Positions 40,865-49,750 of a stretch of 64,000 nt of DNA are shown piece by piece. The stretch's first letter is position 1. Each line of letters begins with the position of its first letter. This stretch comes from Lunatimonas sp. (GTDB taxonomy: Bacteria > Bacteroidota > Bacteroidia > Cytophagales > Cyclobacteriaceae), in NCBI RefSeq assembly GCF_020832325.1, contig NZ_JAFIEU010000051.1, positions 62,001 to 126,000 of the forward strand, in the 5' to 3' direction. The translations under genes were made by a program, and so were the position numbers. Under the pieces are notes generated by a model. It was not told where the DNA came from. It searched no databases and was given only the letters and a program-made list of their open reading frames with translations.

Positions 40865-41437
40865 ATGAAATTTAAATCCAACAAAAAACAGGAGGAGTCG
40901 GCGAATGTAAGTAAGGTTACGGTATTGTCGTTGGGATTTGAACTTACCGGAGATATTATCTCAAAGAGTGATATACGTGCGGATGGAATTCTGGTAGGTA
41001 GTATTCGGACCGATAAGAAGGTGGTAGTGGGGGAGAAGGCCTCAATAACCGGAGACATTATCGCATCAGAAATTAGCATTAGTGGGGAAGTAGTTGGGGA
41101 CCTTTATATCAGTGGAGAAACCACCATCTATTCCATGGCTTCTGTTTCGGGTAATATCATGACTCAGGAGATCCTTATTCAAAAAGGTGCCAAAGTGGAC
41201 AGTACCATAAAGACTGTGTCTAAAGAGATGGTGGAAGCTGCTTCTAAGAACAGTAAGGTCAATGCGGTAAGTAGGGAAGAGTTGTATTCCATTATGGAAG
41301 AGCGTAAATCCCACATGGAAGAGCGTAAAGCTCAGGATAAGAAGGATGACCGAGTGGTAAAAGTCCCCGATGTGGTAAAAGAAGATAAATCGGATTTGTC
41401 AGATGACTTCAACCGAAATTTTCCAAGAACCTGGTAA
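40865..41437 (+). CDS. Bactofilin (polymer-forming cytoskeletal protein), long form
   Basis: A 190-residue bactofilin. Residues ~20-115 are a right-handed beta-helix with repeats such as ELTGDIISKSDIRADGILVGSIRTDKKVVVGEKASITGDIIASEISISGEVVGDLYISG. It differs from the copy at 54395 by a charged C-terminal tail (SIMEERKSHMEERKAQDKKDDR) that may bind partners. Bactofilins polymerise without nucleotide and position cell-wall enzymes. Here the partner is probably the actin-like protein encoded just upstream in the same operon. A strong terminator follows. Confidence 0.93.
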   Translation: MKFKSNKKQEESANVSKVTVLSLGFELTGDIISKSDIRADGILVGSIRTDKKVVVGEKASITGDIIASEISISGEVVGDLYISGETTIYSMASVSGNIMTQEILIQKGAKVDSTIKTVSKEMVEAASKNSKVNAVSREELYSIMEERKSHMEERKAQDKKDDRVVKVPDVVKEDKSDLSDDFNRNFPRTW

Positions 41438-41452
41438 GTTTCTACTGGAAGC

Positions 41453-41493
41453 AAAAAAAGCCTGCCCCAATGCATTTGGAGCAGGCTTTTTTT
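41453..41493. terminator. Bidirectional Rho-independent terminator
   Basis: AAAAAAAGCCTGC (41453-41465) and GCAGGCTTTTTTT (41481-41493) are perfect mirror arms around CCCAATGCATTTGGA, ending both the bactofilin and the NSS transporter transcripts. Confidence 0.92.
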
Positions 41494-41511
41494 GTTTTCA
41501 GATGATACCGA

Positions 41512-42906
41512 TCATCCACCTTCTCCATATTCCCCAAACAGTCCAACCATATTCATCAATACCAAAATAATGACAATAGGACAGATCCATTTGATGAAAA
41601 ACATCCATGCGATCTTAGGAAAGCCATCAAAAATTGGCGCTCCATGAGAGAGTTCGTCCGCATAGGATCGGATTTTTTTTACCCATCCGGTGTATAGACT
41701 GAGCATGAGGCATATAATGACTACGGCCATGGTGCCGAAGAAAAAGTCCATCATATCGAAGAATCCCACGAGGGGTTTTCCAAAAAAATTAAAGGATAGT
41801 TTTTGAAAGAAGTTTCCGTCTACTGCGGCTAATGAGGAGGGAATGGAAAGGAGCATGGCTCCGATGCCGATGGTCCAAGTAGCTTTTTTCCGAGACCATT
41901 TTCGCTCGTCGATGAAATACGCTACAGGTACTTCCAACATAGATATACTGGAGGTGAGAGCGGCTACAAACAGCAGCACGAAAAACATGGCACCGATGAT
42001 GTTTCCAAATGGATCGATTTGGTCAAAAACCCGTGGTAGCACATTAAAAACCAATGCCGGTCCACCGTCTGGACTCTCTCCCGGGAGCAGGGCAAAAAGT
42101 GCCGGAAAGATCATGAGGCCTCCCATAAGCGCTACCATCGTATCCATTCCTGCGATCCAGCCGGAAGACTGAATGACATTCGAATCTTTGGGTAGATAGG
42201 ATCCGAACGTGATCATCAAGCCCCATCCCACTGACATGCTGAAAAATGCTTGACCAAGTGCAGATAAAATAACTCTTCCGTTTATCTTGGAAAAATCAGG
42301 AGAAAGGTAGTATTCGATCCCAGCTCCTGCTCCGGGCAGGGTAACCGATCTAGCGGCAATTAACAGAATAATAATAAATAAGATGGGCATCAGGAATTTT
42401 GCAGCCTTTTCGATTCCGCCCGAAATACCACCAAGCACGATGGCGATCGTAGCTAGGATAAAGGCCATGCAAAGAGGGATTACTAGAAAGGGGTTTTGGA
42501 CAAAGTCCGCGAAATTGACCGGTATGTTGATCAGCTCGGTGAAAATATAACCGATCGTCCATCCCGCGATTACGGAGTAATAGCTGAGCACAGCAAAGCA
42601 AACCACTACACACAGGACCCCAGCACTTTGCCAAAATCGATTCCCTCCGGTGACCCGAATAGCGCCGACGGGATTTTTCTTTGACTTTCTACCCAGAGCA
42701 ATTTCGTTGAGCAATAGGGGAAGGCCGATAAGCAACACGCAGATGATGTACACAAGTACGAACGCCCCACCGCCATTCTGACCGGTGATGTAGGGGAATC
42801 GCCAGATGTTTCCCAGCCCTACGGCGGAGCCTCCTGCTGCCATTATGAAGCCGAAAGTGGAGCCCCATTGCCCTCTCTTTGGTACTTTGGTTGCTTTTTG
42901 CATCAT
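41512..42906 (-). CDS. Sodium-dependent transporter, NSS/SNF family
   Basis: A 464-residue inner-membrane symporter with about 11-12 helices. The first helix carries the sodium/substrate signature GFIMAAGGSAVGLGNIWRFPYITGQNGGGAF. Later family features are GVGWGLMITFGSYLPKDSNV (read in the protein as SVGWGLMITFGSYL) and LTSSISMLEVPVAYFIDE. Members move amino acids such as Tyr, Trp or Leu with Na+; the substrate is not evident. The ORF starts MMQ; either Met may be used. No neighbour hints at a pathway. Confidence 0.93.
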   Translation of the reverse strand: MMQKATKVPKRGQWGSTFGFIMAAGGSAVGLGNIWRFPYITGQNGGGAFVLVYIICVLLIGLPLLLNEIALGRKSKKNPVGAIRVTGGNRFWQSAGVLCVVVCFAVLSYYSVIAGWTIGYIFTELINIPVNFADFVQNPFLVIPLCMAFILATIAIVLGGISGGIEKAAKFLMPILFIIILLIAARSVTLPGAGAGIEYYLSPDFSKINGRVILSALGQAFFSMSVGWGLMITFGSYLPKDSNVIQSSGWIAGMDTMVALMGGLMIFPALFALLPGESPDGGPALVFNVLPRVFDQIDPFGNIIGAMFFVLLFVAALTSSISMLEVPVAYFIDERKWSRKKATWTIGIGAMLLSIPSSLAAVDGNFFQKLSFNFFGKPLVGFFDMMDFFFGTMAVVIICLMLSLYTGWVKKIRSYADELSHGAPIFDGFPKIAWMFFIKWICPIVIILVLMNMVGLFGEYGEGG

Positions 42907-42943
42907 GTTTTGGTCGGTTGTTGGTTTTTTTGAGAACTGTGGA

Positions 42944-43888
42944 TTATTTTGACTTGGCTAAATTAAATTGTTTTGTTACAATAGCAATTCCTTCCACAAA
43001 ACTTTTGGGTTGATAATCGAGAATTCGCCGTGCTTTGTCGATGATAAGCCCGGTTCGTAGTGGTCTTTTGGCCACTTGAGAGAAGTGGGACGAATCGGTA
43101 CGGATGATCTTTGTTTGGTCAAGGCCAAAGTGCTCCGCTGTAAGCATCGCCATGTCGTAGGGAGTTAGCAGGTCTTTTCCCGAAATATTGAATATGCCGG
43201 TAGCATGCTTTTCGGCGATTAATAGGCAACCATATGCTAGATCCTCCGCCAGGGTAGGTGTTCTAAGTTGGTCATCCACTAGGTTAAGCTCTTTGCCGTT
43301 TTCTAGACCATGCTTTACCCAGAGCACGATATTCGAGCGGCTTAGGTCATGTGCGGTGCCATATACGAGATTGGTTCGGACAATCGACCAGCTGCAGGTA
43401 GCCTTTTGCACGAGTCGTTCGGTTTCCATTTTAGTCCATCCATAGTAATTTAATGGGTTTGGTTTAGCGCTTTCGTCGTATGGTCCTTCTTTTCCATCGA
43501 AAATAAAGTCAGTGGAAAGGTAGATAAGGTGACTTTTGTGGTTGGTACAGGCCTCGGTAATCCATTTGGTGGCCTCGACGTTTTGTGTGAAGCAGGTATC
43601 TCGGGCAATTTCACATCTATCTACGTCTGTCATTGATGCGGCATGGATGACAATGTTCGGGTGGTATTGTTTGAAAACACTGTCTATATCGTCTTTCTGA
43701 CTTGCATCCATTTGCACGTATTCGAAATTCGGGTCCTCTTTGGGGAGTCGACACTCACCTTTACCCGTTGCGATTACCCGGTAATCCGGATTTGAAGCGG
43801 CTTGTTCTACCAATTTTTGTCCCAGTAGCCCATTAGCACCAGTGATGAGAATGGTGCTTCTATTTTGCTTCGGGGTATTCATAGCCAT
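42944..43888 (-). CDS. RmlD-like NAD(P)-dependent sugar reductase
   Basis: A 314-residue extended short-chain dehydrogenase. It has a nucleotide motif STILITGANGLLGQKL at the N-terminus, active-site Ser/Thr in LIYLSTDFIFDGKEGPY, and the YxxxK pair in NYYGWTKMETERLV. The GPYDE and RTNLVYG segments are typical of dTDP-4-dehydrorhamnose reductase (RmlD). The start overlaps the end of the cyclophilin gene by 29 bases (an internal Met two codons later is possible). No rmlABC genes are here, so it may be a nucleotide-sugar reductase of another pathway. Confidence 0.83.
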   Translation of the reverse strand: MAMNTPKQNRSTILITGANGLLGQKLVEQAASNPDYRVIATGKGECRLPKEDPNFEYVQMDASQKDDIDSVFKQYHPNIVIHAASMTDVDRCEIARDTCFTQNVEATKWITEACTNHKSHLIYLSTDFIFDGKEGPYDESAKPNPLNYYGWTKMETERLVQKATCSWSIVRTNLVYGTAHDLSRSNIVLWVKHGLENGKELNLVDDQLRTPTLAEDLAYGCLLIAEKHATGIFNISGKDLLTPYDMAMLTAEHFGLDQTKIIRTDSSHFSQVAKRPLRTGLIIDKARRILDYQPKSFVEGIAIVTKQFNLAKSK

Positions 43889-44714
43889 ATTCTTCGGTTA
43901 TTTTTTTTCGGTTGATTTCGTTGACCATGACTTTCATGACTACTGGATTGACAGGTTTGTCGTTTCGGTCGGTTTCTTCTGATGCAATTTTTTCCAATAC
44001 TTCCAGACCTTTTATTACTTTACCAAAAACGGTATAGGCATCATCCAGGTGTGGTGTACCGCCCACAGTAGTGTAAGCTTTGACCTGATTGGGACGTTTG
44101 CTGCTACTCAGGTTTACGCTTAAGAATTGCTCCAATTCTACTTTTTTGGAAAGCATTATCGCATTTAGGCTATCATATTCTCCTTCTTGGTAGTGGCTGA
44201 GGTATTTTTCGCGAAGGGCTTTGTTACTTTCCAATTGAAGGTATCGCATGAAGGCTTCCTGCAATTTTTTCATGTCGGTATTGAGCGATAACTCATCGTA
44301 AACTTTTCCCTGAACAATGTAAAACTGACACCCGGAGGATCTTCTTCCGGGATTGATATTGTCTCCCTGCCTAGCCGCTGCCAAGCTGCCTTTCTCGTGA
44401 ATCAGATCCGGGTGTATCTCCGCAGGTAGGGTATACCATTCCTCCTCCGGCAAGTTCTCTAAGCCGAATACATCTCCCCCTTGAATCATGAATTCCTGAA
44501 TGACACGGTGGAATTCGGTAGAGTCAAAACGTCCCTCGCTTGCTAGCTTGAGAAAATTGGCTTTGTGCTCAGGCGTTTTGTCATACAATATCGCATACAT
44601 GTTGCCATGCCTGGTTTCAATGGTCACTAAGTGATCTTTCTCGGTGGAGCAGGCTAATAGGGCAAGTCCAAGACATAGTCCCAATACCGAGTTTTTCAAG
44701 CAGTCGAGTTTCAT
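43860..44714 (-). CDS. Cyclophilin-type peptidyl-prolyl isomerase lipoprotein
   Basis: A 284-residue lipoprotein (lipobox LLAC). The cyclophilin domain starts at VTIETRHGNMYAILYDKTPEHKANFLKLA, has the active-site block FHRVIQEFMIQGGDV and continues with SSGCQFYIVQG. It is then interrupted by ~70 charged helical residues (KKLQEAFMRYLQLESNKAL...) before the last strands HLDDAYTVFGKVIKGLEVLEKIA. This insert is common in Cytophagales periplasmic cyclophilins. It is co-transcribed with hemC through an ATGA overlap; the RmlD-like gene follows. Confidence 0.9.
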   Translation of the reverse strand: MKLDCLKNSVLGLCLGLALLACSTEKDHLVTIETRHGNMYAILYDKTPEHKANFLKLASEGRFDSTEFHRVIQEFMIQGGDVFGLENLPEEEWYTLPAEIHPDLIHEKGSLAAARQGDNINPGRRSSGCQFYIVQGKVYDELSLNTDMKKLQEAFMRYLQLESNKALREKYLSHYQEGEYDSLNAIMLSKKVELEQFLSVNLSSSKRPNQVKAYTTVGGTPHLDDAYTVFGKVIKGLEVLEKIASEETDRNDKPVNPVVMKVMVNEINRKKITEEYGYEYPEAK

Positions 44715-45646
44715 TTAGCTAGTTGTTGTCTGATTTTTGATAATATTTCTTTTCCGCCGGCAGTCAGTACACTCTCAGCGAGCCGTTTACCCAGCGTTTC
44801 GGCCTGTTGGGAAGGTCCGGTTACCTGTCTTTCGATGCGCTCTTTACCATCTAGGCTTACGATGCCTCCGGTGAGTGTCACTTGCTCGGCCGAATAGGTG
44901 CCCAAGGCAAAGATGGGTATGCTGCATCCACCGTCCAACTCTTTCAAATAGCTCCGCTCAGCCTCAAGGCAATACCCAGTGGTTGGATCGTGTACTGCCT
45001 GTGTGATTTTCGCTCGTCGTTTTGCATCTAGCCCTTCAAAGGCTTCAACTGCAATGGTGCCTTGTCCTACGGCAGGCGTAAATTCATCCAGACGCAGCAC
45101 GTGTTTGATGAGGTGGTTGTAGCCCATTCGATGCACACCTGCATAGGCAAGCAGCAGCGCATCACAAGCTCCCGATTCCATCTTTGCAATCCGGGTTTGG
45201 AGGTTGCCCCTAATCTCAGTGGTGCGGATGTGGGGGTAAAAATGCTTCAGGGTGGCCACCCGGCGGGTTGACGAGGTACCTAAGAGGGTTTGAATCTCTG
45301 GATCATTAATGGCAATCTCTGGTTTGTGGCTGATAATGACATCATTTGTCTGTTCCCGCTCGGTGAACGCAATCAATTCGAAACCCGCGGGCAGGGTGGA
45401 TTGCATATCTTTTGCACTATGCACGGCGATGTCTATCAGCCCCTTTTCCAGCTGAACTTCCAATTCTTCGGTAAAGACGCCCTTACTGCCGATTTTTGAG
45501 ATAGCTACATCCAGAATCTGATCTCCTTTTGTATCAATGATCACAATTTCGGTGTCGAGATCGTGTTTGGCCAACAAATTCGCGACATAATAAGCTTGAT
45601 ACAAGGCCAGTTTACTGCCTCTCGTTCCTATTTTAATCGGTTTCAT
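44711..45646 (-). CDS. hemC: Hydroxymethylbilane synthase
   Basis: A 311-residue porphobilinogen deaminase that builds linear hydroxymethylbilane from four porphobilinogens in heme synthesis. ATG 45646 (MKPIKIGTRGSKLALYQA) is the family start; ATG 45667 would add seven residues inside the upstream repeat. Features are the substrate Arg/Asp motif DTKGDQILD, STRRVATLKHFYPHIRTTEIRGNLQTRI, and the dipyrromethane-cofactor Cys241 in LDGGCSIPIFALG. It is the first gene of a hemC-cyclophilin-reductase operon with ATGA overlap. The repeat directly upstream probably carries its promoter. hemE lies at 61.7 kb. Confidence 0.96.
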   Translation of the reverse strand: MKPIKIGTRGSKLALYQAYYVANLLAKHDLDTEIVIIDTKGDQILDVAISKIGSKGVFTEELEVQLEKGLIDIAVHSAKDMQSTLPAGFELIAFTEREQTNDVIISHKPEIAINDPEIQTLLGTSSTRRVATLKHFYPHIRTTEIRGNLQTRIAKMESGACDALLLAYAGVHRMGYNHLIKHVLRLDEFTPAVGQGTIAVEAFEGLDAKRRAKITQAVHDPTTGYCLEAERSYLKELDGGCSIPIFALGTYSAEQVTLTGGIVSLDGKERIERQVTGPSQQAETLGKRLAESVLTAGGKEILSKIRQQLAK

Positions 45647-45675
45647 GTGTCTATAATTGTTTTTCAAAGGTCACA
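45644..45675 (-). repeat. Dispersed repeat, copy 2a (abuts hemC start)
   Basis: CATGTGTCTATAATTG, T-run, CAAAGGTCACA, beginning exactly at the hemC start codon. Followed by a palindrome-rich block (CCCGGTTTATCGGG, CTGCCTACCGGCAGGCAG and CCCCGATAGCTATCGGGG). Confidence 0.75.
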
Positions 45676-45788
45676 ACTAGTCCCGGTTTATCGGGATGGA
45701 ATCCCTGCCTACCGGCAGGCAGGTAGCATGGTTACCCCGATAGCTATCGGGGCATCCCAGTGTGTGACGGCTACGTCATGCTCGATTT
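45676..45788. repeat. Multi-palindrome block between repeat copies 2a and 2b
   Basis: Three inverted repeats lie in series: CCCGGTTTATCGGG (about 45682-45695), CTGCCTACCGGCAGG (about 45707-45722) and the perfect CCCCGATAGCTATCGGGG (about 45736-45753). They are followed by TGTGTGAC, complementary to the GTCACA at the end of copy 2a. The first of these also appears beside copy 3 (near 47274). It looks like a foldback, non-coding repeat. Confidence 0.65.
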
Positions 45789-45820
45789 CATGTGTTTATA
45801 ATTGTTTTTCAGCGGTCACA
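45789..45820 (-). repeat. Dispersed repeat, copy 2b
   Basis: CATGTGTTTATAATTG, T-run, CAGCGGTCACA. A free copy lying 143 bases upstream of hemC, preceded by ATGCTCGATTT as in copy 1b. It is 58 bases past the rimK stop. Confidence 0.7.
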
Positions 45821-45878
45821 TGGAATCCCCTATTATAATCATTCTTCTGTGTGAGAACTTTTCTCATGGGCATTTCAT

Positions 45879-46787
45879 CTAATGGAATTTTTTTCTTTTC
45901 TGGGAATTCTTGATCACCGATTCCTCCACAAATTCGATAATTTTGCCCGCAATGTTGATTCCTGTGGCTTTTTCTATTCCTTCTAAACCGGGGGAACTGT
46001 TGACTTCTAAAATTAAAGGGCCCCGCGCAGACTGTAACATATCCACTCCGGCAATAGATAAGCCAAGAGCTTTAGCAGCATTTAGCGCTGCCGTTCTCTC
46101 CTCTTTGGTGAGTTTAATCACGGTTGCTTTGCCACCTCGGTGCAAATTTGAACGGAACTCTCCTTCTGCACCCTGGCGCTTCATGGCTCCGACCACTTTG
46201 TTGTTTACGATAAACGCACGTATGTCTGCCCCCTTTGCTTCTTTGATAAACTCCTGCACGATTATTCGGGCTTTCAGCCCATGAAATGCCTCTATGACCG
46301 ATTGACCGGCTTTTTTGGTTTCCGCGAGCACAACCCCAAGTCCCTGGGTTCCTTCCAGCAGTTTGATAACCAATGGAGCTCCACCTACCCGCTCTACTAG
46401 TTGCTTTTCGCCTCCTTTCGAGAAGTTGGTAAAGGCGGTCTTTGGCATTCCAAGTCCTTCTCTGGAGAGGATTTGCAGACTGCGAAGCTTGTCCCTACTT
46501 CGTACAATGGCTTGGGACTCCACCGCTGAAAATGTCCCAATCAGCTCAAACTGACGGACAACCGCGGTGCCGTAAAATGTAACGGAGGCACCAATCCTTG
46601 GAATGATGGCGTCAATGCCCTCGAGTTTCTCTCCTTTGTATATAATGGAAGGCCCCTCTTGTTCAATGACCAGGTCACAGAGCGAATGATCAATCACTTT
46701 TCCCTCATGGCCGGCTTCTTGGATAGCCTGCATGATCCGTTTGGTGGAGTAAAGGTGGGAGTTTCTGGATAAAACCGCTATTTTCAT
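45879..46787 (-). CDS. rimK: RimK-family ATP-grasp ligase
   Basis: A 302-residue ATP-grasp enzyme of the RimK group, which adds glutamate residues to a protein C-terminus (ribosomal S6 in E. coli) or makes poly-glutamate. Features are the N-terminal [19 protein letters not shown], the ATP-binding [40 protein letters not shown] and the metal-site [18 protein letters not shown] retropepsin-like partner gene overlaps its start by 4 bases, the same pairing as in the rimABK-like loci of Pseudomonas. The actual target protein here is unknown. Confidence 0.92.
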   Translation of the reverse strand: MKIAVLSRNSHLYSTKRIMQAIQEAGHEGKVIDHSLCDLVIEQEGPSIIYKGEKLEGIDAIIPRIGASVTFYGTAVVRQFELIGTFSAVESQAIVRSRDKLRSLQILSREGLGMPKTAFTNFSKGGEKQLVERVGGAPLVIKLLEGTQGLGVVLAETKKAGQSVIEAFHGLKARIIVQEFIKEAKGADIRAFIVNNKVVGAMKRQGAEGEFRSNLHRGGKATVIKLTKEERTAALNAAKALGLSIAGVDMLQSARGPLILEVNSSPGLEGIEKATGINIAGKIIEFVEESVIKNSQKRKKFH

Positions 46788-47236
46788 TGGTTTTTATTTT
46801 GGCTGGTTTTCAGTGCTTTAAGGGATTGATTGATCAAATCTACATCGACAACAAATCGTCCTCTCAATAGTTTGCGGCCTAGCAATACTTGGTTTCTCAT
46901 CTTGCTGCGATCGGAAAGTGTAAATGCCGCTTCAAATTTCTCGCCAAATAGTTCGATGGTTGTAAGAACGTGGTATCGGTTCTCAGCCTGCCCGAAAGAG
47001 TTCTTTACGCTTTTGACAGAAAAATGCTCGGTCTCAAGGATCTTTCCTGTATACTTCGGGTTTTTTGGGTCGAGAACGGTAAATCTAAGCCGCCTATTGC
47101 CGTCTACTTCCACCATTTCTGAAAATACCGAATGGATGGAACTCGTATAGGCACCGGTATCCACTTTTCCGCTAATACCGGAAATCCCCCATTCGGGAAG
47201 ACTTATTTTTTCCCTTCTTCCTATAACTCTCTTCAT
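46784..47236 (-). CDS. RimB-like retropepsin-type protease / RimK partner
   Basis: A 150-residue protein of the 'ATP-dependent zinc protease' (retropepsin-like) family. An aspartic-protease-like motif [13 protein letters not shown] lies at about residues 25-37; it is followed by beta strands and an end [18 protein letters not shown], as in pepsin-like half-barrels. Partner proteins of this type act with RimK, regulating or removing added glutamates. The four-base overlap with rimK supports this. The start is preceded by repeat copy 3. Confidence 0.88.
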   Translation of the reverse strand: MKRVIGRREKISLPEWGISGISGKVDTGAYTSSIHSVFSEMVEVDGNRRLRFTVLDPKNPKYTGKILETEHFSVKSVKNSFGQAENRYHVLTTIELFGEKFEAAFTLSDRSKMRNQVLLGRKLLRGRFVVDVDLINQSLKALKTSQNKNQ

Positions 47237-47266
47237 CTGTTTATTATTTGTTTCTTCAGCGGTCAG
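47234..47266 (-). repeat. Dispersed repeat, copy 3 (abuts the RimK-partner start)
   Basis: CATCTGTTTATTATTTG, then TTTCTTCAGCGGTCAG, beginning exactly at the start codon. It is followed by TCCCGGTTCATCGGGAT, a near match to the palindrome next to copy 2a. Confidence 0.7.
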
Positions 47267-47389
47267 AACTTGTCCCGGTTCATCGGGATGTCTGTCTACA
47301 AGCAGGTAGCAAGTAGGAAAGACGTCTCGCGGTATAGCGGATACGTCATGCCTGTTGTTCGTAAAGCTGGCCCGACCTTTTTCGGGTTG

Positions 47390-48517
47390 CTACCTGAGTA
47401 TTCTGGCAACCGCAAAAGTCAGGTCCAAGGACAGGATTTTTGGATTGGCATTGCGTTCCAAATGATAATGGGCATCTCCCACCTTCTCGTAAATATGATT
47501 GATTTTATCGGTTGTAAGCACATTGGTTGCTAACTTGTGAATGAAATCCCGCTCATGTTCCGGGGTACGCATCAGTTGATTGAGCTGACTTTTATCCAAG
47601 AGGCATTCCCTTAGTACGTTCACTGCGGTTAGCAACAATGTTTTTTGATTTTCTTTGGAAAGTGAAGCAAATTCCTCCACGAACGCACAGATCGCATTGA
47701 TGTCTTTGCTGTAGCATACTCTTAGCCAGTCCCGTACTTTCGCAGTATTTTCGTCTTTTACATCTTCTGCTAGCAGGAAGGCTTCTCTCAGGGAGCCATC
47801 GGCTAGTGGAGCGAGCTGTTGGGCTGCTGTTTGACTGCAAAGCTCCCGGCGCAGCAGTTCCGAAATGATTTCCTGATCATGGAAGCCTCTCACCAATACT
47901 TTTTGTGTCCTGGAGAGAATTGTTGTGAGAAGCTGTTCGGGATGGTGGGAAACCATGAGGAACAAGGTTTTTTCCGGGGGCTCTTCCAAGATTTTCAATA
48001 GCGCATTGGCTGACGATGAATTCATCAGCTCAGGGCTCCAGATCACCATGGTTTTGTAACCACCCTCGAAGGACTTTAAAGAGAGTGTTTGGATTATTTG
48101 CTTGGCTACTGCCTTAGAAATACTCATTTGGCGTTCAAATCCCGAAGAGATGGCCCAGTCATGAAGATTGCCATAGGGGTTTTGAAGGACAAAATTCCGC
48201 CAGATTTTAAGAATATCAACCTTCTTTTTTTCCTCGATTTCATCCTCTTTAGAGGAGCTGCCCGATATTGGAAACGCAAAATTTACATCAGGGTGGACCA
48301 ATTTGGCCGCTTTTTGGCAGGAAGAACACTCTCCGCAGGAATCTGTTTCACTAGGGTTCTCACAGTTAACATACGTGCTTAATGCCAATGCTAAAGGCAG
48401 TGCAGCGCTGCCTTCGGGCCCGTGAAACAGCAGTGCATGAGCAAGGTGATCCTGGCGTATGGCCTGTATTAGCTTAGATTTGGTTTCGGGTAATCCCGGA
48501 ATGGATGAAAATAGCAT
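47390..48517 (-). CDS. holB: DNA polymerase III delta' subunit-like
   Basis: A 375-residue clamp-loader subunit. The N-terminal AAA+ domain has SIPGLPETKSKLIQAIRQDHLAHALLFHGPEGSAALPLA; the Walker A is degenerate, as expected for delta'. A four-Cys zinc module (C-E-N-P...C-G-E-C-S-S-C) is near residues 52-67. A KTMVIWSPELMNSSSANALLKILEEPPEKTLF segment carries the conserved arginine-finger region (LSRTQK). The C-terminal helices are the clamp-loader lid. It ends ~150 bases before the rimK-partner gene; a GlmU-like gene lies 20 bases upstream on the same strand. Confidence 0.92.
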   Translation of the reverse strand: MLFSSIPGLPETKSKLIQAIRQDHLAHALLFHGPEGSAALPLALALSTYVNCENPSETDSCGECSSCQKAAKLVHPDVNFAFPISGSSSKEDEIEEKKKVDILKIWRNFVLQNPYGNLHDWAISSGFERQMSISKAVAKQIIQTLSLKSFEGGYKTMVIWSPELMNSSSANALLKILEEPPEKTLFLMVSHHPEQLLTTILSRTQKVLVRGFHDQEIISELLRRELCSQTAAQQLAPLADGSLREAFLLAEDVKDENTAKVRDWLRVCYSKDINAICAFVEEFASLSKENQKTLLLTAVNVLRECLLDKSQLNQLMRTPEHERDFIHKLATNVLTTDKINHIYEKVGDAHYHLERNANPKILSLDLTFAVARILR

Positions 48518-48537
48518 AATAGTCTCGACAAAAATAG

Positions 48538-49737
48538 CTAAAAATCCTTATCCCATACCCTATACGGTCTGGTCATTTCAAAAACGGCCTGCAAAAGCAC
48601 CCTTTCTGTTTCAGGGAACATTTCCCCTTTTAGCTCCATTGCCCTTGCCACCGTTTCCTCGAATTTCTTGAGCTTGAAGGTACTAAAGCCGGTGGGGCCA
48701 CCCCAAGCGAAAGAAGGGACCAGTTTTTTAGGAAATCCCTCGCCAAAGACATTGGCACCGACACCCACCACTGTTCCTGAATTTAGCATTGTACTAATTG
48801 CCAATTTACTGTGGTCGCCGATAAACGACCCGCAAAACCGTAAACCTGAATCAATAAAGTCCTCTTTGGGGTAACTCCACACCCGTATGTTACTGTGATT
48901 GTTTTTCAGGTTGGAGGTGTTTGTGTTGGCTCCTAGATTACACCATTCACCGACGACAGAATTACCTAGATAGCCGTCGTGTGACTTGTTGCTGTATCCT
49001 TGAAAAACCGAGTTGGAAACTTCTCCGCCCACTTTGCATTTGGGGCCAATGGTGATGTCTCCCCGCATCTTGGACCCCATACTCAATATAGCTTCCTCGC
49101 ACATGGCAAATGGCCCTCGAATTAGGCAACCCTCCAGTATCTGTGCATTCCTTCCAATATATACCGGACCGTTTTCAGCGTTAATGATGGAAGCCTTGAT
49201 CGAAGCGCCTGGCTCAATAAAGACTTCCGCCTCACGGTAAATATGGGTGTATGGATCCGATGAACCCGCTGAAATTCTTCTCTTGGTTAGCAGGCCGAAG
49301 TCCTCCCTTATCTGATTCCCATTAAGCTGAAAGATATTCCAAAGATTCTTTAGTAGAGCTATTGGAGCATCATAGGATACTTTTTGCTTGATTAGATGGA
49401 TGGTTTCGTGAAACCGAACGGGGTCTGGGCAGTAGCTGGCGATTAGTACATCTCCCTGCCATAGGGATTCCGTATGTTTCAACGATTGGATACGGTCTAC
49501 CAGTAGATCGTCCGGTAAAACGGCTCCATTGAGCATCCAGGCCGGTCGGTTTTCATGAGCGAACTTCCCACTGAGGTGTGGTTGGGTAAGCATACCGCTT
49601 GGAACACCCAATCGCCGCTCCCATTTTTCCCAAACCTTCAAAATCCCAACCCGTATTTCGGCTATAGGCCGGGTAAAGGTAAACGGTAGTAAATTTCCTC
49701 GTAATTTCGGGTCATCAAAAAGGATAAAATAGTCCAT
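48538..49737 (-). CDS. GlmU-family sugar-nucleotidyltransferase-like protein
   Basis: A 399-residue protein of the 'GlmU family' conserved in Bacteroidota. The N-terminal half begins MDYFILFDDPKLRGNLLPFTFTRPIAEI (ATG 49737; two further Met codons precede it). It resembles a degenerate nucleotidyltransferase fold without a canonical GxGxR-type signature. The C-terminal half is a left-handed beta-helix with hexapeptide repeats (GPVYIGRNAQILEGCLIRGPFAM, GEWCNLGANTNTSNLKNNHS). True GlmU makes UDP-GlcNAc; this variant's activity is unproven. The TATTTTTG box ends six bases from the ATG. Confidence 0.85.
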   Translation of the reverse strand: MDYFILFDDPKLRGNLLPFTFTRPIAEIRVGILKVWEKWERRLGVPSGMLTQPHLSGKFAHENRPAWMLNGAVLPDDLLVDRIQSLKHTESLWQGDVLIASYCPDPVRFHETIHLIKQKVSYDAPIALLKNLWNIFQLNGNQIREDFGLLTKRRISAGSSDPYTHIYREAEVFIEPGASIKASIINAENGPVYIGRNAQILEGCLIRGPFAMCEEAILSMGSKMRGDITIGPKCKVGGEVSNSVFQGYSNKSHDGYLGNSVVGEWCNLGANTNTSNLKNNHSNIRVWSYPKEDFIDSGLRFCGSFIGDHSKLAISTMLNSGTVVGVGANVFGEGFPKKLVPSFAWGGPTGFSTFKLKKFEETVARAMELKGEMFPETERVLLQAVFEMTRPYRVWDKDF

Positions 49738-49742
49738 ACCCA

Positions 49743-49750
49743 CAAAAATA
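49743..49750 (-). promoter_or_regulatory. -7 box abutting the GlmU-like start codon
   Basis: The minus strand reads TATTTTTG, ending six bases before ATG 49737. A transcript start at about 49736 would make the mRNA essentially leaderless. No good -33 element was seen. Confidence 0.4.

Noticed and set aside
41512-42906. Any link of the NSS transporter to the actin-bactofilin operon
   Set aside because: A strong bidirectional terminator and the opposite strand separate them.
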